From positions 2,544,501 through 2,608,500 of the forward strand of contig NC_047083.1 of NCBI RefSeq assembly GCF_902459465.1: a DNA stretch of 64,000 nucleotides. The letters are read 5' to 3'. Each line of letters opens with the position of its first letter. The first letter of the stretch is position 1. This stretch comes from Asterias rubens (lineage: Eukaryota > Echinodermata > Asteroidea > Forcipulatida > Asteriidae). Shown piece after piece: positions 59,213 to 64,000 of the stretch. A model generated the notes under the pieces. That model was not told where the DNA came from. It saw only the letters and a program-made list of their open reading frames with translations, and ran no database searches. The position numbers and the translations under genes are program-made.

Positions 59213-62200
59213 ATGAGATTGGAATATAAAATTCGGTTGAAAATGGTTTTGTTGAGGAGAGTTGTCAGGCGATGCCTTTTCAGGGGCGATGTGGATATTC
59301 TTCTGGTGCGTGTTGCGTTTCTTTGTTGCTTTCTACGCGATGGGCAAAGTGAACTACAAGGTATGGGAACTTATTTCAATTCAATTCAATTCAATTCAAT
59401 TCAATTCAATTCAATTCAATTCAATTCAATTCAATTATAAAGGAGCTCTCTTCTCCCAGTATTTGACATAGTTTGTCTTCTCACTCTCATTTTACTATTG
59501 ACTAGTTGTCAGCAAATGTTCATTATTACTTGAAATAATTATTACTATTGTTATTGGTATTACTAGTGTTGTTTAATTATTGTTCTCATCATTTTGTCTT
59601 CATCATGTCTGTCTTTGTTCTTATTGTCTGTCCGTTCGTTCTTGTCCCCGTTTATTGTCTGTCCTCAGGCATCTCAACATACGCCTCGGCTTGCCTCCAT
59701 ACTCTTTTTATTTATTTTTCTCTGCCTCATTAAATAACTTTGTTTATTGGTTATTTCTTCAAGCAAAAGTGTTTGTACTGTTTTCATGAAGTATGTAATT
59801 AAATGTAAGTTTGAATGAATGAATGAATGAACTAAAACGCACTTGGTAATTGTCAAAGACCAGTAATCTCTGTATCCCAACATAATATGCATAAAATAAC
59901 AATGTGACAAATTTGACTCAATCGGTCATCGAAGCCGTGTTGCAAGAGAATAGTGAAAGAAAAAAACACCATTGTAGCACATGTGTTTTCATAATGATAA
60001 CAAAACGGCTTCAGCTAAAGTCTTATTTTTGAGTATAAACTACCTCTTTCTCAAAAACTACGTTTACTTCAGTGGGAGCCGTTTCCCACAATGTGTTATT
60101 CAATCAACATTGCTTATTACCAAGTATCAAAATAATTATTAGCATAAAACCTTACTTGGTAACGAATAACGGGGAGAGTTGATAGTATAAAACATTGTGA
60201 GAAACGGCTCCCTCTGACGTGACGTAGTTTCGAGAAAGAAGTAATTTCCCACGAGTTTGATTCCGAAACCTCAAGTTTAGAATTTGAGGTCTCGAAATCA
60301 AGCATCTGAAAGCACACAACATCCGGCGACAAGGGTGTTTTTTTCTTTCATTATTATCTCGCAACTGTAATGACCGATTGAGCTTAAATTTTCACAGGTT
60401 TGTTATTTTATGCATATGTTGAGATACACTAAGTGAGAAGACTGGTCTTCGACAATTACCATTAGTGTGCGTGTGTGTGTTTCCCCAGCAAACAATGCTT
60501 TTTGCACAACAAGCAACTCTATGTTAAGCCATCGGTTAATAACCAGTTTCAAAACTTTGTAATAGTGTTAACGTTGTGTTTGGCAAATACACACTCCTTT
60601 TCTTCCCCCTTTTTTGTCCACCAAGCTTTTTCGTTGACTGGAAAGTCTACGTTACAGAGTACCACATATACTGGTTTGTTTACGTCGCAGATGGCAACTG
60701 ATGGCAATCTAGAAACTACCACACATACTGGTAAGCCTAGGATTCTCACTCACATGAGGTTTGGGTCTTTCTTAAGGCCCGGTCACACAGGCTCCGATAA
60801 CGAGAACGAAAACGAGAACGATAAAAATGCACGCCCTCGATTGGATGAATGAGCGTGGGCGTATTCTGCGTGGAGCAATTCAACCAATCGAGGGCGTGCA
60901 ATTTTTATCGTTCTCGCTATCGTTCTCGTTTTCGTTCTCGTTTTCGTTCTCGTTATCGGGGCCTGTGTGACCGGGCCATTTTCCTCGGCTTTAGCTCCGG
61001 GTTTTTTCTTTTGCAAGTCGCAAGACACACAAGGCATGTGGACGATTTCACAAAGAGTTAGGACTAGTCATAAGAAAAATTATAACACCCCTTTCTGCCT
61101 TTTCATTGGTTTAGAGCGCGTCACATGATATATCTTAGTTTTACTAGACGGCAGCCGTGTGATAGTGCATCGTTTGCCGTGTGATAGTGCATCGTTTGCC
61201 GTGTGATAGTCCGACGACTATCACACGGCGTACACGTAACCCAGACGTATTTTTACCCACCTCGAACCCAATCAGTTGTGCATCTATGTATCTGAAACGC
61301 GCGTACGAACGTACATGAAAAAAGGTCTTTAGGACACTGGCTCCGGCCTAATCACAGAGTTGCTTAAGCACACAAAAGTAGCTAAGCACAACTAAATTAT
61401 GCCTATAGTAGAATAAGGTGACAAGCCACGATACCATGTATCGTGTACAATTAGTGACTATGATACACCATTTCTGCGAAGCAAAAAATCATCAAGCAAT
61501 ATGTCTGTTTAAGCAGCTTTAAAACTGTATGCAGAAAAAGACCTTCAAGCGAACAACATGCATTATTTCATGTGATATCATATGTATACATCGTTGACAT
61601 TTATATTCTCACTTGGGTGTTTTCGTGTCTTAGCGCATGGCGACCCTCATCCATGGTGGAAACTTGACTTGGGCGGTGAACACTGCTTGGGCCAAATCAC
61701 AGTTGTACTCAGAAGAGATTGCTGCGGTAAGAACATTTGTGTGTCATTCATTCAGGGTGTGATAATTTTTTGGAAGCTGAAGCGTTCACGGCCTATGATG
61801 TATCCCTCCTCATGGACTAGGAGTGCGTTTTGGCGACCCCAACTAGAAACATTGGTCATCGGTTGAGCGTTTTCGCGAGTTCGGTTGAGCACGGTGACGA
61901 TGCGGTTCAGACCAATCGGTAACCGACTTGTTGAGTCGGTTGGGCTTTGGTTGAGGTCGCCAAAACGCACTCCTTATAACGCGTGGAATGAGGTGCATGC
62001 TGGTCTAGCTAGCGATCAAGTTTGATCGCTAGCTAGACCAGCATGCACCTCATTCAACAGTTGCGCTTGCGCAATGGGCATTTGCGAAAGGTCTAAATGG
62101 CATTCATTTATATATTTTTTGAAGTTCCAGTTCATGTTGCTCCTGCATTCACCCTAATGTCATCTCTCCTTTTTTTCTATGTCTACCTCCGTCTTTTTCT

Positions 62201-63021
62201 TTTCTCTGTCTGTGTTCCCTTAATGAAAGTGAAAATCATTCTGTGTCACTCTTTTTAATAATAATATTAACCGTATTTTATAACGCGCCTTTTTTCAAAG
62301 GATACGAAGTTTTTGAATTGTGAGACCTAATCCTTAGCACCATGTAATGGTTTACAAGGTGCCGTGGCGCAATATGCAGCCAATCAAACAAGGAACACCG
62401 GGGCGAACCCCTTCTCTTTTCGATAAGTGCACTGGGTTCTTTTACGTGCGTTTACACAACACCTGGAACCAACGGTTTAACGTCCCATCCGAAGGACGAA
62501 GGACGAATGACGAAGCAATGGTTTGAGTGAAATTGGAAGGAACTTCACTCTAAATCGAGTTGAAAGTACCAGTCTTTCACTATAAAGAGAGTTGTCCGCC
62601 GTATGGCTCTTTGCAACAGTGATATGATGGACAAAACGAGTGGTTTCTTCCTGATGTCATCTCTTCATCTTCTTCTCTGTCTACCTCTTTTCATTTTCCA
62701 TTTCCTTGGTTGCCAATCCATTCTTCATTGTGCTATTCCACTTTTGTTCTATAGGTTTTCGTTTCATTGGGGCTACGGCACGAGCCGGGCTTACCTCAAA
62801 CTACGCCGTCAACCAGCGATGCGGTGAACCAGCCACGTCATCACAGGCCACTGCTGGGGCCACAAATATATTTTTGTGTGATCCGCCAGTGATGGCCCGT
62901 TGGATTAGCTTCGATATTGACCGCTCTTTACCGGGTGTAAACCCGAACGAAGCGATCCTGCAGCTTGCTGAGGTGTCGGTGAAGGTATATACACGGGAGT
63001 GTGACCCTACAACAACCCCAG
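59213..63021 (+). CDS. FTP (fucolectin-type) lectin domain protein, 5' part
   Basis: Predicted secreted fucose-binding-type lectin. Exons: 59213-59360 (least certain), 60626-60730, 61634-61726, 62755-63021; every junction is phase 1 and in frame, and the last one continues through GTGAGC beyond what I can trace. Domain signs in order: SLTGKSTLQSTTYTG and ATDGN (start of the fold), TTHTAHGDPHPWWKLDLG, VLRRDCC, then NQRCG, LCDPP, RWIS and AILQLAEVSVKVY at the end of the fold. The order and spacing fit the eel fucolectin/tachylectin-4 domain. Exon 1 in this frame gives a weak signal-peptide-like run (VDILLVRVAFLCCFL). Another frame of the same bases (ATG at 59289, MWIFFWCVLRFFVAF) is a better signal peptide but would need a different acceptor or an extra exon. 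Domain call firm; start tentative. Confidence 0.8.
59376..59437. repeat. (AATTC)n microsatellite
   Basis: Twelve or so pure AATTC units, 16 bp after the first lectin-gene donor. Confidence 0.98.
59830..60468. mobile_element. Two joined family 1 copies in lectin-gene intron
   Basis: 59830-60130 is a diverged copy (ACGCACTTGGTAATTGTC). At about 60119 a second copy begins without its outer end (TATCAAAATAATTATTAGC) and runs to 60468. Possibly one inserted into the other. Confidence 0.75.
60776..60977. mobile_element. GGCCCGGT-ended inverted-repeat element, copy 3
   Basis: GGCCCGGTCACACAGGCTCC and GGGGCCTGTGTGACCGGGCC bound the element, with CGAGAACGAAAACGAGAACG repeats in the arms. It starts 45 bp after the donor of the second lectin exon. 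Confidence 0.9.
61150..61235. repeat. 24-bp tandem repeat plus inverse
   Basis: GCCGTGTGATAGTGCATCGTT occurs twice followed by GCCGTGTGATAGTCCGACGA and the inverse CTATCACACGGC, forming a strong hairpin. Confidence 0.9.
61986..62055. repeat. Perfect palindrome, 34-bp arms, 2-bp spacer
   Basis: GAATGAGGTGCATGCTGGTC... faces its exact inverse across GT. Lies in the third lectin-gene intron. Confidence 0.97.
62258..62520 (-). mobile_element. SINE-like body in lectin-gene intron
   Basis: AATAATAATATTAACCG end, GCACCATGTAATGGTTTACA, GGAACACCGGGGCGAACCCC and CGTCCCATCCGAAGGACGAA as in the 39121 copy; head absent. Confidence 0.75.
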
Positions 63022-63077
63022 GTGAGCGAGTTTCTATTTGCATCAAGACACTTCATCACTTTAAAAAGGCACTGAGG

Positions 63078-63205
63078 GTGGATTTCACAAAAAGTTATAA
63101 GACTAGTTATATTTCGAGTTAGGACGAGTTAATCGTCCTTAACTTAGGACTAGCCTTAAGTTTTAATATCTCTTAGGACTAGTCTCAACTCTTTGTGAAA
63201 TCATG
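63078..63205. mobile_element. TCCTAACTTAGG palindrome, copy 3
   Basis: GGGTGGATTTCACAAAAAGT and CAACTCTTTGTGAAATCATG bound the stem. Confidence 0.85.
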
Positions 63206-63218
63206 GAGGCAGAAACCC

Positions 63219-63394
63219 CTGGGGTGGATTTCACAAAGGTAGTCCTAACTTAGGACTAGTCCTAGGCAATGTTAAGAGACAGGACCAGTCCTAAGTTAGG
63301 ACCAGTAACTCATCCTAACTTAGGACTGGTCCTATCTCTTAGTATTGCCTAGGACTAGTCCTAAGTTAGGACTACCTATGTGAAATCCACCCCT
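63219..63394. mobile_element. TCCTAACTTAGG palindrome, copy 4
   Basis: GGGGTGGATTTCACAAAGGT faces CCTATGTGAAATCCACCCC; the stem is nearly perfect, and it lies only 14 bp from copy 3. A family 1 fragment follows to about 63600. Confidence 0.9.
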
Positions 63395-63755
63395 GGACAC
63401 CTTTGGTAATTATTGTCAAAGACAAGTATTCTCATCTGGTGTATCTCAACATGTGTATAAAATAGCAAACCTAACGAATTTGCGAGAGAATAATGAAATA
63501 AAAAACACCCATGTTGGATAACTTTGTGTGCTTTTAGATGCACTGTAAAAGGCTTCAGCTGAAGTATTTTATTATTTGAGTGAGACCTTTGCCCTCACAG
63601 TCGCCCATTTACTCCTGGGTAAGGAGAAGTTATAATGGCTATCTTGCTCAAGGCCGTGTCGACGGGATGTGAACCCATTGTTAGCCGAACAGAGCAAAGT
63701 GGGTGTGGTTTGTAGCGGAAAACCTTACGATTTTTGGGGTTGAACAAAGAATTGA

Positions 63756-64000
63756 CTAGGGTGGGATTCGAATAAGCAACAGAAGTTTGAAAGTAATACG
63801 AGATTCGACTGGTAGCCAGTGAAGTGACTTCAGAACCGGTGTAATGTGAGTGTGTTTCCTGGTAAGAGTGACAATGCGAGCAGCTGCGTTTTGTAATTTG
63901 TAGTTTAGAAAGTTGAGTTTGGGGTAAGTGAAAAATAAGACCATTACCGAAATCCAGCCGAGACGAAATGAGAGCATGGACTATGTTCTCAGTGGCTGGA
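63756..64000 (-). pseudogene. LINE reverse transcriptase 3' fragment, frameshifted
   Basis: Reading from the window end on the minus strand: SSRLDFGNGLIFHLP then QTQLSKLQ in one frame, then after a frame change NAAARIVTLTRKHTHITPVL and SLHWLPVESRITFKLLLL. This is the well-known C-terminal stretch of CR1/Jockey-like non-LTR reverse transcriptases. The frame break and the stop after IRIPP show that it is dead. It continues past 64000. Confidence 0.9.

Overview
The window is animal nuclear DNA: multi-exon genes with GT-AG introns, large AT-rich introns and dense short repeats. The repeat families (short TTAA-ended inverted-repeat elements, tRNA-derived SINEs, stem-loop repeats) and the gene content fit an invertebrate deuterostome, most likely an echinoderm such as a sea star. 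That organism call is inference from repeat style and protein similarity; no species marker is present.

Layout. (1) 1-10538, plus strand: the 3' half of a GNPTAB orthologue (alpha/beta subunit precursor of GlcNAc-1-phosphotransferase, the Golgi enzyme that starts the mannose-6-phosphate tag on lysosomal hydrolases), 11 exons with consistent phases, from just upstream of the DMAP1-binding-like segment to the C-terminal membrane anchor. One exon of 2.5 kb carries a huge Gln-rich insertion with eight perfect 42-bp repeats. (2) 10.6-17.1 kb: no gene; a 190-bp tandem satellite, several inverted-repeat elements and a hammerhead-like motif. (3) 17172-51367: four paralogues of the DRAM/TMEM150 (Frag1/DRAM/Sfk1) six-span membrane family, three in tandem on the minus strand (A 17172-21942, B 26914-35115, C 38114-43828) and one on the plus strand (D 46796-51367), head to head with C. 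All exon junctions keep the reading frame. The sixth-to-seventh-exon intron (fourth-to-fifth in D) has U12-type (minor spliceosome) signals in all four genes. (4) 51.4-59.2 kb: repeats and two local tandem duplications, no gene. (5) 59213-63021, plus strand: start of a fucolectin/tachylectin-4/pentraxin-1 (FTP) lectin domain gene, continuing past what can be traced. (6) 63756-64000, minus strand: broken end of a LINE reverse transcriptase.

Functional theme. GNPTAB serves lysosomal enzyme sorting, and DRAM proteins are lysosomal/autophagy membrane proteins in vertebrates, so two neighbouring loci concern the lysosome; whether this is more than chance cannot be judged here. Each minus-strand DRAM copy has upstream a related block that begins with GTCAGGTGAC, one base from the lysosomal CLEAR element, and also holds CACATG/CACGTG E-boxes.

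The non-coding part is dominated by at least three families of short elements that start and end with TTAA, some abutting through a shared TTAA, plus a 150-bp-armed near-perfect hairpin inside an intron of DRAM D.
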